Assembly (NCBI GenBank): GCA_009760855.2
Contig: WPIO01000008.1
Location: 4,787,001-4,851,000 of the forward strand
From: Cristatella mucedo
Lineage: Eukaryota; Bryozoa; Phylactolaemata; Cristatellidae
DNA: 64,000 bases
Direction of reading: 5' to 3'
Shown here: positions 22,179-33,674 of the stretch, piece after piece
Layout: every line of letters starts with the position of its first letter
Position numbering within the stretch: the first letter of the stretch is position 1
Translations under genes and position numbers: made by a program
The notes under the pieces: model-generated
What the model saw: the letters and a program-made list of their open reading frames with translations, nothing else
What the model was told of the DNA's origin: nothing
The model's database searches: none

Positions 22179-25100
22179 CATACGTTACATTAGAAACAAC
22201 TACGACTTTAAACTTATTACACGATTCAATTCAATCGTATTGAAAGCAGTGCACGCGACCTGCAACTTGGGTGTTGGCAAGGAGCCTAACCAACTCGTGC
22301 TACCAACCATTGACGTTGGTTTAGGAATGACTTCTTTACTTCAGCGAAACTCTTAAACGCTTGTCAACATGGACCTTAAACTAGGCGACGGCCCACAGCA
22401 GTTGTGCTTAAAAGACGGTGCTGCAGTAGCTCTAGCATTAGTTGTAAGTCGAATCGCTTCCAGGAAAGCTGAGCAAGCGGGCGTGTGATTTAATCAAAGG
22501 TCCGTTGACGTTCGATATAGCATTTTCCTCGCATTGTGCCCACGCAGTGATTTGTCATAGTGATGCTCAGCTTAGTAAGGCCGCTACCGCTCTAGAGATA
22601 CAGCCACTGATAGTTTTTTCGAGCCACCAAACAAACTTGAAGTCGTGATTTTAATATAGCGGACAGTGCTTCAAACGTTAAGACGCCGGAACGACATTCA
22701 AAAGACATGAACAATATAGCTCAATAATATTACTTATAAAAATAAACTCAACGGTCGCTGAATGAGCCAAAGAAGAACGTAATTTCGTTTTTGGTGACGA
22801 TTCGGAGAGCACATATATTTAACAGGCGGCCAAGCTCCATGTTTCTGCTATGGGATGTGCAAATGCTCTTCTGCCTCTTTTCAGGCTTTGCTATGTACTA
22901 CGCAAGCTGAGGTGTTGGTCATTCCGCAGCTTAAAGGCATTCGCTAGTTGAAGTGACGTGTCCAAGCAACGAGTCAAATGTGGACAAATTATTATATACC
23001 GAGGTCCAACCTTTTTAATTGCATTCAACGTGAGCGGTGCTCTTCTGAGCATGGACGTTGATAAAAAGGCGTTGATCTCATTCATAGTGTTGATAGGATA
23101 TTATGTTATCGTTGCCTTCGCACTTGTTATCGTTGCCTTAAGGTGAATTTTGCGGTTATTAAAGCATTGCATATTCGCGAAATGCAGTCACTGTGGTATC
23201 GTTGCCGTCACGTGTCACACATTTCCTTAGCCTAGCCAAAGAGCAGATGATGCTCTATCTCGTTCTAGTTTATTAGTGTGTTAAGCTGAAACAAGACGTT
23301 TGCTAGAAGGTAATAGGCGGCGGTGACTCAAAACGAACCTGTGGCTGAGTTTCTTGGCACGGTGGTGGCGTTACTAAGCAGAACTTTGTGCAGTGAATGC
23401 TTAGCCACTATCTGAAGAAAGTGCTTCTTTCAACGTCCACGGACCTTGGATTGAATACTACGGTTATTTGGTCAGCCTTCATTGTAGCGATCTGAATTAA
23501 TACTAAACACTGCACATAATGTTAGCATCATGGTACACCACTTATATACGCACATCTGGACGCCGTCAACTAGTTTAAGGTCAATTTTCACCAACGCTTA
23601 AGGGTTTCGAAGAAACCTGAAAAGTCACCTTCACAATAACGTAAACGGCTGACATTATTTGTCGGTTAAGAGTCCTCGTGATTAAAATCCCACGTTGCAC
23701 GCTGCATAAAGTGCTTTCAATTTGATAACCCGGCACACGGTCGGCCCGATACGGTGAGAACAGTAACACTATTCAGCTGACAGCAGATTGCATACCTCCT
23801 AGTCAAAGCTTACTTCTCACATTTCATCGTTCGACTCGGAAAAGTGATTCGAATAAATACCGTGGAATAACTAGAATCGCGTTTGTACAGTCACGCCGCC
23901 TAATTTCCTAAACCGCTGTAATTTGACCTCTAGCAGACCACAATTTCTTCACTAACGTCACTGGTTTTATTAGTCCAGTTTAAGGCTACAGGAATGCACT
24001 TAAACTAATTGCATTGTGCATCTGTCTTTAGCGTGATTTGTCCTAATTAAGTCGCTGTCATATTTTTAACTATTATTACCCGTCAACAAACGTAGACTAC
24101 TGATTTGATGTCAATATCAACGGTGCAGTTAAGGAAGAAAAACTACCTTTGGGGACGCATACCATTGAAAATATTCACATTCAAACAGTAATAGTTCACT
24201 GCAGCTGTACTGCAAGTTGGTTAAAGTAATTACATCACGGTTTGGTTTGGGATTTATGACAATCCAGACATTTACAAAGGCGTATTTGTCAATTATTCAC
24301 TTCGGAAATACATACAATTGCTAGAAAGTCCTGACCGTCAAATACACTTCTACTGACTACAGTCAGAAAGGCAAGTTTTTCTATACCAAGATTGCCGGAC
24401 GTTAGAATTTGCACCCTAACACGTACCGACGTGCGAACATTTTCATTCAGATTGCACGGATGCTAAGATAACAACGTTTTGTTAGCGATCAGCTATCAGA
24501 GACGCTACCAGTTAGTTCACGTGCACTTTAGCTTTAAGACGACCACAAGCATCGCCTTAGCAATCTCACGAATACCTGTTAAACCATTCAAGCTAACGCT
24601 TGGCATCGTCGCTAAGCTTGTACTTGCGGTCATTAAACCGCCTCCGTTACGTAGCGACAAACGAGCCTTATCAGTTATCACCGCCGCTAGCAGGGAAAAC
24701 AGAACAATCGTCCATGGCTGAACTGGAACTCACGACTCAAACAACTCTCGACTAAGCAGGTGAAGCAGCATCAAGACAGTCGGTACCCACGGTTATTGAG
24801 ACCCTATACTAAGGTAACTAGCCGAGTCGTGCACAGTTCAGAGTGCATCAGCTGCAAGTCGAAATGTGTGGAAAACCCACAAGTGTAAATGTAAATTTCA
24901 CTGGAGTCTAACGAATGCTGCCAGCAAACCTTGGAATTACAGCACACATTATGTCACCGTTAGTTGTGGACGGAGCCTGATGTAGCTACACGCTTTAGGC
25001 CGTTACGAAAAACCGATGCGGAAAATCGTGGGCAAGTGGATCGAGTAAAGTGTCTTATTGTCTGCTAGTGTAGTACTAACAAGGCATAGAAGACTTTAGG

Positions 25101-25691
25101 CCGACGAGTGGATCGCGTGAGAGCACATTGCATGAGCAAGATGTAAGACTGGTAAGCAGGTACTGGAGAGTAAAGGGAACAGCTGGAAAGGAGGCAGACT
25201 TTGGAGTCGAGTCAACGATAAATTACGAGCTTGTGAAGGGAACGGAAGAGTCGCTCTGCCTACATTCCTCCGATGGCTACAGACAAGACGAGCTGTCAAG
25301 TTTCGCATCCCTACCTGGCGATCTTTATAAAAGAAAATATTCGTAGATAAGGAAAGAAGCATAAACGCGATTCCGAAAACGCACAAACTGGCGTAGGTGC
25401 AGTCTTAGGAATATGAACTAGCTGAGTTCTGTAACTGACACCTGGCGTACCTTACCATGAATGCAATGAACTTCAGCACGGACCGTTCGCTTTCGACCAT
25501 CGCACACAAATTACTGGCCGATTGCATCGGAGTGGTTCGTGATACACTGGTCGTGACATAAGTTGTTTTCAATTGACAACGAAGCTAGGCTAGGCGACCG
25601 CTGTGACGGTGGTAATACGGGCATTTGGCTCACACGTAAACGGTAGCTGCGTAAGTTCAAATGGAGTCGAAGGCGGCTGCATGAGACGTGA

Positions 25692-25890
25692 ATCTGACGT
25701 ATTTGCATTTGCATGCTGACCCTGTGCATGACATCCTTAACCATTTTATTCATTTTGTTTGTTTATCAAGCATGATCTTACTCACCATTCAATTGCGTTT
25801 TCCTTTGCAGAATATGGAAGGCACCTATGGAGAAATTGAGTTCTCTGAGGGCGCTCTATCAATTGCATTATTATTATTATTATTAATATA
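25692..25890 (+). mobile_element. LINE-1 family 3'-end fragment, block A2 copy
   Basis: This is the same 3' fragment as 11415-11612, duplicated with the block. Its (ATT)n tail is 6 bases longer than in A1, as expected for a microsatellite. Confidence 0.75.
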
Positions 25891-26265
25891 TTATTATGTA
25901 TTGATTGCGAACGTTGCTGATGCCTCTATGATGATATTGTATAGCATTCCCAGTGGTCGCTATAAAAACGCGTGGTGAGTTGCTGCAGCATTCAACTCTG
26001 GGCAGCACGGTGCATCCAACGAGGCTAGTTGGCCTCGGTACGTAGCCAAGCAGGGAAACAGTGTTACCATGATCGACCGGATATACTTCTGTGGCAAATT
26101 TCATTCAAATCGACGACTCCAATCCTGAATATGTTCTGCACTAGAACATAAGCCTAGTGCAATCCTGTCCTGAAGAATGGTTGCCGATATCCCTCCCTCT
26201 GGCGTGAGGCGAAAAAGCATGAAGAGCAGATATACTGTTGAACTCTAGTAAAGCTCTCTTACCAT

Positions 26266-27080
26266 GTCGCACGCAGCAAAGAGAAAGTGGGAAGCATAGC
26301 AGAGTCAGGAGAGCAGTTGAGGTAGTGAGTAGCATAGAAGTAGCAGATCAGGACCGCTGAAAAGGATGTGCCATAGTCGGCAGTAGGTGAGTAGTTGCCG
26401 TTGCGTAAGAATTTTGGAAGCGAGTTCCACAGTCTAGGACCTGCAGAGCTAAAGCTTCTGTCGCCAACTGTCTTTAAGCGCAGGAATGACACAGCTAATT
26501 TATTGTCCACGCAGGACCTGAGGGCGCCAACAGGCTGAAACTGAGGCAGCTGCTCAGCTAGATACGAAGGAGCCAACCGTGGCGAGCCTTGTGGGTCAGC
26601 ATAAGAACTTTGCTCTGTATCCTTTGCTCAACGGGCAACCATCCTAGCGCTTTCAGCAAAGGAGACACGTGCTCAAATCGCTGGGACTTGAAGACTAGCC
26701 TCGCAGCCATATTCATAGTCAGCTGCAGTGGCCTAATAGCTTTTTGTGGCAGCCCAGCCAAAAGGGAATAACAATAATGAAGTCGAGACGAAACTAACGA
26801 GCTTGTTAAATCTTTTAAAAGCAACTGTGGGAGACAGCTCGTAATCTTGGATAGGGATCCGATGTGGTATCTAGCTGTAGAAGCAGTCTTCTAAATGAAG
26901 CTGTTGAAATTGAGGCAGCTGTCGAACACGACACCTAAATTTCGAGCACGTGGTGATGGTCGCACAATAGCATCACCTATTAGAACAAACCGCAAAGCCT
27001 TTTAATCCAGCCACTCGCTTAGGGTGTCCTATGAGCAGCAGTTTGGTTTTATCATCACTTAATATTTCATTTAGATAAAA
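26266..27080 (-). mobile_element. LINE-2 copy 2e, reverse strand
   Basis: The reverse strand carries the same C-terminal RT region as copy 2b: 26824-26558 (SSRLHYCYSLLAGLPQKA) and 26576-26259 (FSSAGPRLWNSLPKFLRN). At its far side (27080-27140) it continues into the reverse of the 200-bp leader of block A. It then meets the forward block A3 at about 27150, forming a large head-to-head inverted repeat. Confidence 0.8.
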
Positions 27081-27149
27081 ATAAATGACTGGAGATCAAA
27101 CAAAGGTTCTTGTTTACTTTACTAGGGGAAGACATAAAAGTTTAAATTA

Positions 27150-29258
27150 TCTCCAGCATGTGCATCTCGAAGCATTTGATAGGGCAGGATGTTCTGTTCG
27201 ATAATCGACTATCACATGCATCCTGTTCTCGATATTCCTACGAGGAATGCTTTTATGAAACCTCGTACAAAGATAAAAGAGATTTAATCTTTTAGGTCTT
27301 CCCCTAGTACAAAGTAAACAAGAAACCTTTGTTTGATCTATAGTCATTTTTTTCATCTAAATGAAATATTACGTGATGATAAAACCGAACTGCTGCTCAT
27401 AGGAACCCTAAGCGAGTGGCTGGAGTAAAAGGCTAAAAGGCTTTGCTAATAGTGTGTGCTATTGTGGACCATCTGCCCCCGTGCTCGAAATTTAGGTGTC
27501 GTGTTCGACGCTGCCTCAAATTTCACCAGCTTCATTTAGAAGACTGCTTCTACAGCTAGATACCAATCGGATCCCTATCCCAAGATTACGAGCCCTGTCC
27601 TCCCCCACAGTTGCTTTTAAAAGATTTAACTAGCTCGTTAGTTTCCGTCTCGACTTCATTATTGCACTTTCCTCTTTGGCTGGGGTCTGCCACAAAAAGC
27701 TATTATGCCACTGCAGATGGACTATGAATATGGCTGCGAGGCTTAGTCTTTCAAGTCCCAGCGATTTGAGCACGTGTCTCCTTTGCTGAAAGCGCTAGGA
27801 TGGTTGCCCGTTGAGCAAAGGATACGAGAGCAAAGTCTCTAATTGCTGACCCACAAGGCCGCCACGGTTGGCTCCTTCGTATCTATGCTGAGCAGCTGCC
27901 TCAGTTTCAGCCTGTTGGCGCCCTCAGGTCCTGCCGTGGACAACTAAATTAGCTGTGCCATTCCTAAAGCGCGCTTTAGGCACACTGGGCCAAAAGACAG
28001 TTGGCAACAGAAGCTTTAGCTCTGCAGGTCCTAGACTGTGGAACTCGCTTCCAAAGTTCTTACGCAACGACAACTACTCACCTACTGCCGACTATGGCAC
28101 ATCGTTTTCAGCGGTCCTGAGCTGCTACTTCTATGCTACTCACTACCTCAACTGCTCTCCTGACTCTGCTATGCTTCCCACTTTCTCTTTGTTGCGTGAG
28201 ACGAAATCTGTTGGGTACCGAATGCGCACCGAAAGCCGATTAGGCTGCGAGTGTGCTATACAAAACTCTCCTGCGTAACACCCACATGGTCTTTATGACT
28301 TTGTGGAGTTTCAGACGGAGATACATTACATACGTTACATTAGAAACAACTACGACTTTAAAATTATTACACGATTCAACTCGATCGTATTGAAAGCAGT
28401 GCACGCGACCTGCAACTCGGGTGTTGGCAAGGAGCCTAACCAACTCGTGCTACCAACCATTGACGTTGGTTTAAGAATGACTTCTTTACTTCAGCGAAAC
28501 TCTTAAACGCTTGTCAACATGGACCTTAAACTAGGCGACGGCCCACAGCAGTTGTGCCTAAAAGACGGTGCTGCAGTAGCTCTAGCATTAGTTGTAAGTC
28601 GAATCGCTTCCAGGAAAGCTGAGCAAGCGGGCGTGTGATTTAATCAAAGGTCCGTTGACGTTCAATATAGCATTTTCCTCGCATTGTGCCCACGCAGTGA
28701 TTTGTCATAGTGATGCTCAGCTTAGTAAGGCCGCTACCGCTCCAGAGATACAGCCACTGATAGTTTTTTCGAGCCACCAAACAAACTTGAAGTCGTGATT
28801 TTAACATAGCGGACAGTGCTTCAAACGTTAAGACGCCGGAACGACATTCAAATGACATGAACAATATAGCTTAATAATATTACTTATAAAAATAAACTCA
28901 ACGGTCGCTGGTTGAGCCAAAGAAGAACGTAATTTCGTTTTTGGTGACGATTCGGAGAGCGCATAGATTGAAAAGGCGGTCAAGCTCCATGTTTCTGCTA
29001 TGGGATGTGCAAATGCTCTTCTGCCTCTTTCCAGGCTTTGCTATGTACTACGCAAGCTGAGGTGTTGGTCATTCCGCAGCTTAAAGGCATTCGCTAGTTG
29101 AAGTGACGTGTCCAAGCAACGAGTCAAATGTGGACAAATTATTATATACCGAGGTCCAACCTTTTTAATTGCATTCAACGTGAGCGGTTCTCTTCTGAGC
29201 ATGGATGTTGATAAAAAGGCGTCGATCTCATTCATAGTGTTGATAGGATATTATGTTA
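27150..29258 (+). repeat. Segmental duplication block A3 (partial, indel-rich start)
   Basis: This is a third copy of the first 2.05 kb of block A. From 27150 to about 27980 it differs from A1 and A2 by many single-base insertions and deletions. From 27990 on it again matches closely. It ends at GATATTATGTTAT (29245-29258), where it is joined directly to the middle of exon 2 of P4. Confidence 0.8.
27370..28325 (+). mobile_element. LINE-2 copy 2f, heavily frameshifted 5' half
   Basis: This is the forward LINE-2 copy within block A3. Only the C-terminal part (27955-28278, FSSAGPRLWNSLPKFLRN) stays open over a useful length. The preceding RT region is recognisable base by base but interrupted by numerous small indels, for example around 27590, 27690, 27830 and 27965. 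Confidence 0.75.
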
Positions 29259-29275
29259 TTTTGAATCATCAGAGA

Positions 29276-29703
29276 AGGAGATTCATCGCTCGCGCCACTG
29301 CTGCTATCATACTCATGGCTGTTGTGGCACAGGTAAGTGAGCAACTGTGAGCGATGCAGCGTGCCTGGAAGAGACTAGACACAAACTAGATAGTAGCCTC
29401 AAAAAAACCATTCACAATGAGCCGGCTTTCATAAAGCGTCTCACAGCGACTACTGTTTTTATATATTGCTCACAGTGATAGGGTCAAAGCCAAACTCGGC
29501 CACAAATCTGGCCATCTGGTTCCTATCTGCTAAGTCTAAAACCCTTTAACGTAGAATGCTCTTCCTGAAATCAGCCTTTGTTACTGAAATATGCATGCAG
29601 CTGGATGGGACGCCCTCTCCTCTGAGGCATTCATATGCATTGTAGGGAGCATCAGTATCGTCAGAATCGTCAAGAGACAGAGTGGAGGCCATGGGCTTGC
29701 TCG
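29276..29703 (+). pseudogene. P4: promoterless fragment of the peptide gene
   Basis: The signal-peptide exon is present (29276-29332, GTAAGTGAG donor intact), but its start codon is AGG instead of ATG. Everything upstream of the exon-2 leader has been replaced by block A3. The propeptide exon (29646-29703) is intact and in frame (SSESSRDRVEAMGLL). No last exon follows, because at about 29735 the sequence jumps to the upstream region of P5. The join creates an open frame (29108-29350) that fuses backbone sequence to the signal peptide remnant. I regard that as accidental. Confidence 0.7.
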
Positions 29704-29958
29704 GTCAGTATTGAACTATTGCCATGTCGAAGCTCAACCCGTTCGGCTACCACATACATTCCATTGACAACGAACGGCTGCATCTGTTTGAGACGCATGA
29801 GTGAACTGCAAAAGTTAAGCAACTGAAGCTGTTTTTCGTTGGACGCTTATAGATATGCCGAGTGCTTTTATAAATTTGAAATATGCTAGATTTACTGCAC
29901 GGCCATAATTTTTGCCATGCTATTTAAGGATCGCTGCATATCTTCGAATCGTCAGAGA

Positions 29959-30722
29959 ATGAGGTTCATCGCTTGCACCACTGCTACTATCCTACTCGTG
30001 GCTCTTCTGGCACAGGAAAGTGAGTGAGTGTGAGCGATGCAGCGTGCTTGGAAGAGACAAGACACTAACTAGACAGGAGCCTCAAATAGAACCACTCACA
30101 GCGAATCGGATGTTAAACCATTCACAAAGCAACCACGTGACTTGATAAATTATTTACTGTAACAAGGTCAAAGCTAAACTCGTCCACAGCACTTGGTAAC
30201 TGGTTCTCATCCACCGGGTCTACAGCTACTTAACATAAATTGCTCAAATTTTGATCAACCTTCGTTACTGTAGAGGGCATGAGATTGCATGTGATGCCCT
30301 CATAGAGGCATTCATATGCATTGTAAGGAGCGTCAGTGTCGTCAGAGTCGTCACGAGACATGGTGGAGGCCATGGGCTTGCTCGGTTAGTATTAAATGAT
30401 TAACGTGTCGAAGCGTGTACATGCTATCGGAAATGCGTCCAACTTCTACTCTGAAGTAAGAAAAGTTGATGATTTTTCTATCAGCCAGTATATAATGCAG
30501 CTTGGCAATTAGAAGCATTACAGAAAGAGCATGTGATCATCACTGTCTATTCTTCACGGCTTTCATCAACGTTCTAAACTCAACAAGTGACTTTTACTTT
30601 GCAGAGAACACTGCATTCCAGAGATTAGTCTTTGGTGACATAGTGGAGCACATCTGGAATTACATAAAGAATCAATCGGAATGGTTCCTTACATCTGCAA
30701 GTGGATTATAAACCAAGGGTAG
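29959..30722 (+). pseudogene. P5: peptide gene copy with several lesions
   Basis: The start codon and signal peptide (29959-30015) are intact, but the donor after CAG is GAAAGT rather than GTAAGT. The propeptide exon (30327-30384) has lost its acceptor (TTGTAA instead of TTGTAG). The last exon starts at 30605 after CTTTGCAG and has one base missing in the CCTTGACATCTGC stretch (near 30690). The frame therefore ends in TAA before the original TAG at 30720-30722. The TATA box context is also changed (GCATCTG). It is certainly not functional as drawn. Confidence 0.75.
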
Positions 30723-30724
30723 TG

Positions 30725-31745
30725 TATGATTACATTGTCGCATCGATTTCTTGCCGACGGCTACAAGTGTACATCTCTTGATGCACGAATACTCACTAAA
30801 TCGTTGAACTACCATAAGGCTGACTCAGAGTGGTATGTTCACTGCACGCATTTGCAAGATCTAGTTACATTTAAAACACTAGTCACTGACGACCGCAAGC
30901 AGCCTAAGAGCTTTAAAGTCCTGCAGCGACTCTGTTAACCCGATGCTGCTTAAGCTCTTTAGGTTGAGCTGCTTCTCGGCTAATCCAAGGTTGCTCTATC
31001 AGCTAGTTCCATGTTACATGACTATACAAGGTGTATGATGAGAAAAAATGTATTCTTTGCCTACAGTTGCATCTTAGGGACGCCCACCAATAGCAATATA
31101 ATCGGATCCTTACAGTCATTTGTAAGTGAATGTAAACTGGGCTATCCTACTGACCAAATGCGGCATGAGAACACTAACAACTACGATCTGGTGCATCGCT
31201 TTACCATGCTTATAGTAAGGGCTGCCGGTAGCGAGTTCAAGTCCTTGTTAGCGATTTCAAGTCCAAGTTCATTTTTTGCTTGTGCCCAAAGCATATGCGG
31301 ACAGTATCTTCAAAATTTCAAGCAACTTGGCATTTTTTGAGAAAACCCCGAGCACTGGTTCCTATAATGCAGATTCAAAACCGCAGTTTCGAAACGCCTA
31401 TTGCGGAAATGCCAGATGCATCGCAGTTCGATTATTTAGGGAGTGTGGACACATTGAACAGAGGCAATAGTACTCCTACAGTTAGGGAGCATGCAGCCTA
31501 ATGAAATCTTACACATTGTTAGGCTTAATGAATTCTGTAGCAGACTACCAAGCAATAGACTGCACAGAGCACATCGGCGAAAGTAGCAGCGTTCAGCACT
31601 AGTCGGCATTGAGCTGCTCCCTGCACAACAGCGATAGCTGCACCGGCGGTCGACAGACAAAGGATTAAAGAGGCCCTAAGGCAGCTTGCGAGAGCCCCGA
31701 TGAGTCTTTCTAGGTACGAGCACGGCTGCCGAGCTCAGACTGTAT
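30725..31745 (+). other. Downstream backbone of segment 5, no gene seen
   Basis: This has the usual order: TGACTATACAAGGTGTATGATGAG (31018), CAGTCATTTGTAAGTGAATG (31112) and GAACAGAGGCAATAG (31456). A 50-bp piece at 31430-31475 is repeated at 31750-31800. The frame 31011-31340 is open over 109 codons but is not conserved in the other segments. Confidence 0.5.
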
Positions 31746-31960
31746 ATAGGGAGATTATATAGGGAGTGTCGACACATTGAACATAGGCAATAGTACTCCT
31801 ACAGCTTCAAGGCGAGGCAACACTCAAATAATTGCAAAATTCACAATTCCTCCTTTTGCAGGCTTAATTGATGAGCACTCATCCTATAAATCCCACGACA
31901 TCATAGCAGTAAGTTGCTCTTCGATTAGGTTACTGCTATGTGTAACCTTCCGGTATGTAA
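31745..31960 (+). other. Junction where segment orientation switches
   Basis: Up to about 31740 the backbone reads in the forward order. From about 31960 onward the modules read in reverse, for example GACGCCTTTTTAT at 32069, the reverse of ATAAAAAGGCGTC. The switch lies in this stretch, which also holds the short local duplication of 31430-31475. I see no inverted-repeat element at the exact joint. Confidence 0.5.
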
Positions 31961-32965
31961 GAGATCACAAGTTCACAGGTACAAGCGAATTGACGTTGGA
32001 ATATCAGTTTGGCTTAAAAACCCTTCGAAGTAATGTCATATCTTAAAGACAGTTTGAATGACTTCGACGCCTTTTTATACCATTAATGATCAGGGAAGCC
32101 CTATCCACGTTGAAAGCAATAACAATTTTGAAGCTACCTAGATACATTGTCCATACTTGACTTGTTGATTTGACACTAGACTTAAAATAGCGAATCCACT
32201 CAAGGTGCGGAATAACCACCGACTGAGCATGTAGAATATATAACAGAGCCAGAGAAGGGGCAGATAAGCATTAGCGTCTCCTTTAGCAGCAGCAAGGAAG
32301 TAGGCCGCACATTAAATCTATACCCTCTCCCAACCGTCGCCGAAAACAAAATTGCATATCTTTTGTTTCAATCAGCTGTCAACGAGTTTGTGTCAAATAA
32401 GTTATGCTTTTGTGCCCTATCATTTTATATTTTTTAAATATCTTTCCGGCGTCTAAATATTTCTGGCCTAACTCCTATATATTACAATTATGGCTCTAAG
32501 TCTGTTTATTAGGCAGCTTATCAAGTTGAATAGTGCCAGGTTGAAGGACGACCCTGGCTCTTAATTAGCCTCACCAGATTGAGCCAAATTTCTCCTGTTG
32601 AGCAGAAGAAAGGTACCCCTGCTTTTCAAAGCGAATGTAAGTTATAATTATGCTGCAGTTAATATTGCTGTTAAGCATTTTTGATAGAGTATACTACTTT
32701 ATTGAAGACCATTGACTGATCGATCAGAGTTGTAAGGTTTCTCGTATTTCGGTCTATTAATCAAAGTAAAAGTAACAGTTTTCTGCCCCTAGCTTAGCTT
32801 CATGCCACCAGATTGATTCGGGCTGTTTTGGCTCAGTGGTTAAGACGCTCTTCCCGACTAAGATCGATGTGAATGCAAGTGATAGCCAAAATAGTGGGCT
32901 TGTCTGCTGAGGCAGTAGTGAAGAGCCTGCATAGAGCTTACTTTCACTCGGACGCTATGCAGATG
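31960..32965 (-). other. Reverse-oriented backbone module, also at 40545-41257
   Basis: This stretch is similar to 40545-41257 plus 42375-42600, where LINE-1 copy B interrupts it. Shared parts include CAGAGCCAGA, CGCCCTCTCCCAACCG-type and GTCTGTTTATTA-type stretches. A tRNA-like A-box string (TGGCTCAGTGGTTAAGACG, 32830-32848) occurs here and in altered form at 42443, possibly an old SINE head. No B box is convincing. No coding sequence. Confidence 0.4.
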
Positions 32966-32968
<3 letters not shown>

Positions 32969-33058
<90 letters not shown>

Positions 33059-33059
33059 C
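32969..33059. repeat. (TA)n microsatellite
   Basis: This is an almost uninterrupted TA run of about 90 bases. It produces spurious Tyr-Ile open frames on both strands. Confidence 0.98.
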
Positions 33060-33088
33060 ACGTGTGTGTGCTCGTGTGCACGAGAGAA

Positions 33089-33091
<3 letters not shown>

Positions 33092-33162
<71 letters not shown>

Positions 33163-33182
33163 TGTGTCTGTGTGTGTGTGTG
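33092..33182. repeat. (GT)n microsatellite
   Basis: This is a GT run with a few interruptions, separated from the TA run by about 30 bases. Confidence 0.98.
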
Positions 33183-33674
33183 CATGTGTGTTTGTATATT
33201 CGTCCCTAGTTTTTAGGGGTTACTAAGTTTTCGACTCTATCACGACAAGTGAATTTCCGCCAAGTAGGACTCTTCATTCATAAATCGAATAGTTTTGTAG
33301 TTAGAACATAAAAAACCTCTTCACGGCTAATCTAAATGAGTTGCAACTCTATTAGAGCCATCTGGAGGCGAAATAACACCCCTCTGTAGCCACCGAATTC
33401 GTATCACTCAGTATAATAGAAAAAATTTGAGTAGTTAAGACGTATAGTACCTTTCAAATATCATGTAACTATCGTGATTGTTGTGGTTGATTGTGGGTTT
33501 ATGGATATATCGCCGACCGTTTCTGACAAGACAAGGCTGCGTACAAGGATTTTGTTATTGTATTTAACTTTCTGATGTTTAACAATAAATAAATTGCAAT
33601 GTTTGATTCCAAAATACAATATATTGTAATGTCTAATTCCAAAATAAAATATATTTCAAGAGACAATTAAAAAA

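Larger units (their letters stand above)
21043..26265 (+). repeat. Segmental duplication block A2
   Basis: This is a second copy of 6755-11984 in the same orientation, about 14.3 kb downstream. The offset drifts by only about 15 bases over 5.2 kb, and sequence differences are sparse. In A1 the block runs straight on into the P2 promoter. In A2 it stops at CTCTCTTACCAT, where an inverted LINE-2 copy begins, so no gene follows directly. Confidence 0.85.

Noticed and set aside
32830-32860. A tRNA gene or tRNA-derived SINE suggested by TGGCTCAGTGGTTAAGACG
   Set aside because: No B box or cloverleaf follows within the right distance, so only an old, uncertain remnant could be claimed.
32858-33226. 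Long Tyr-Ile and Cys-Val repeat frames at 32858-33226
   Set aside because: They are translations of the (TA)n and (GT)n microsatellites.
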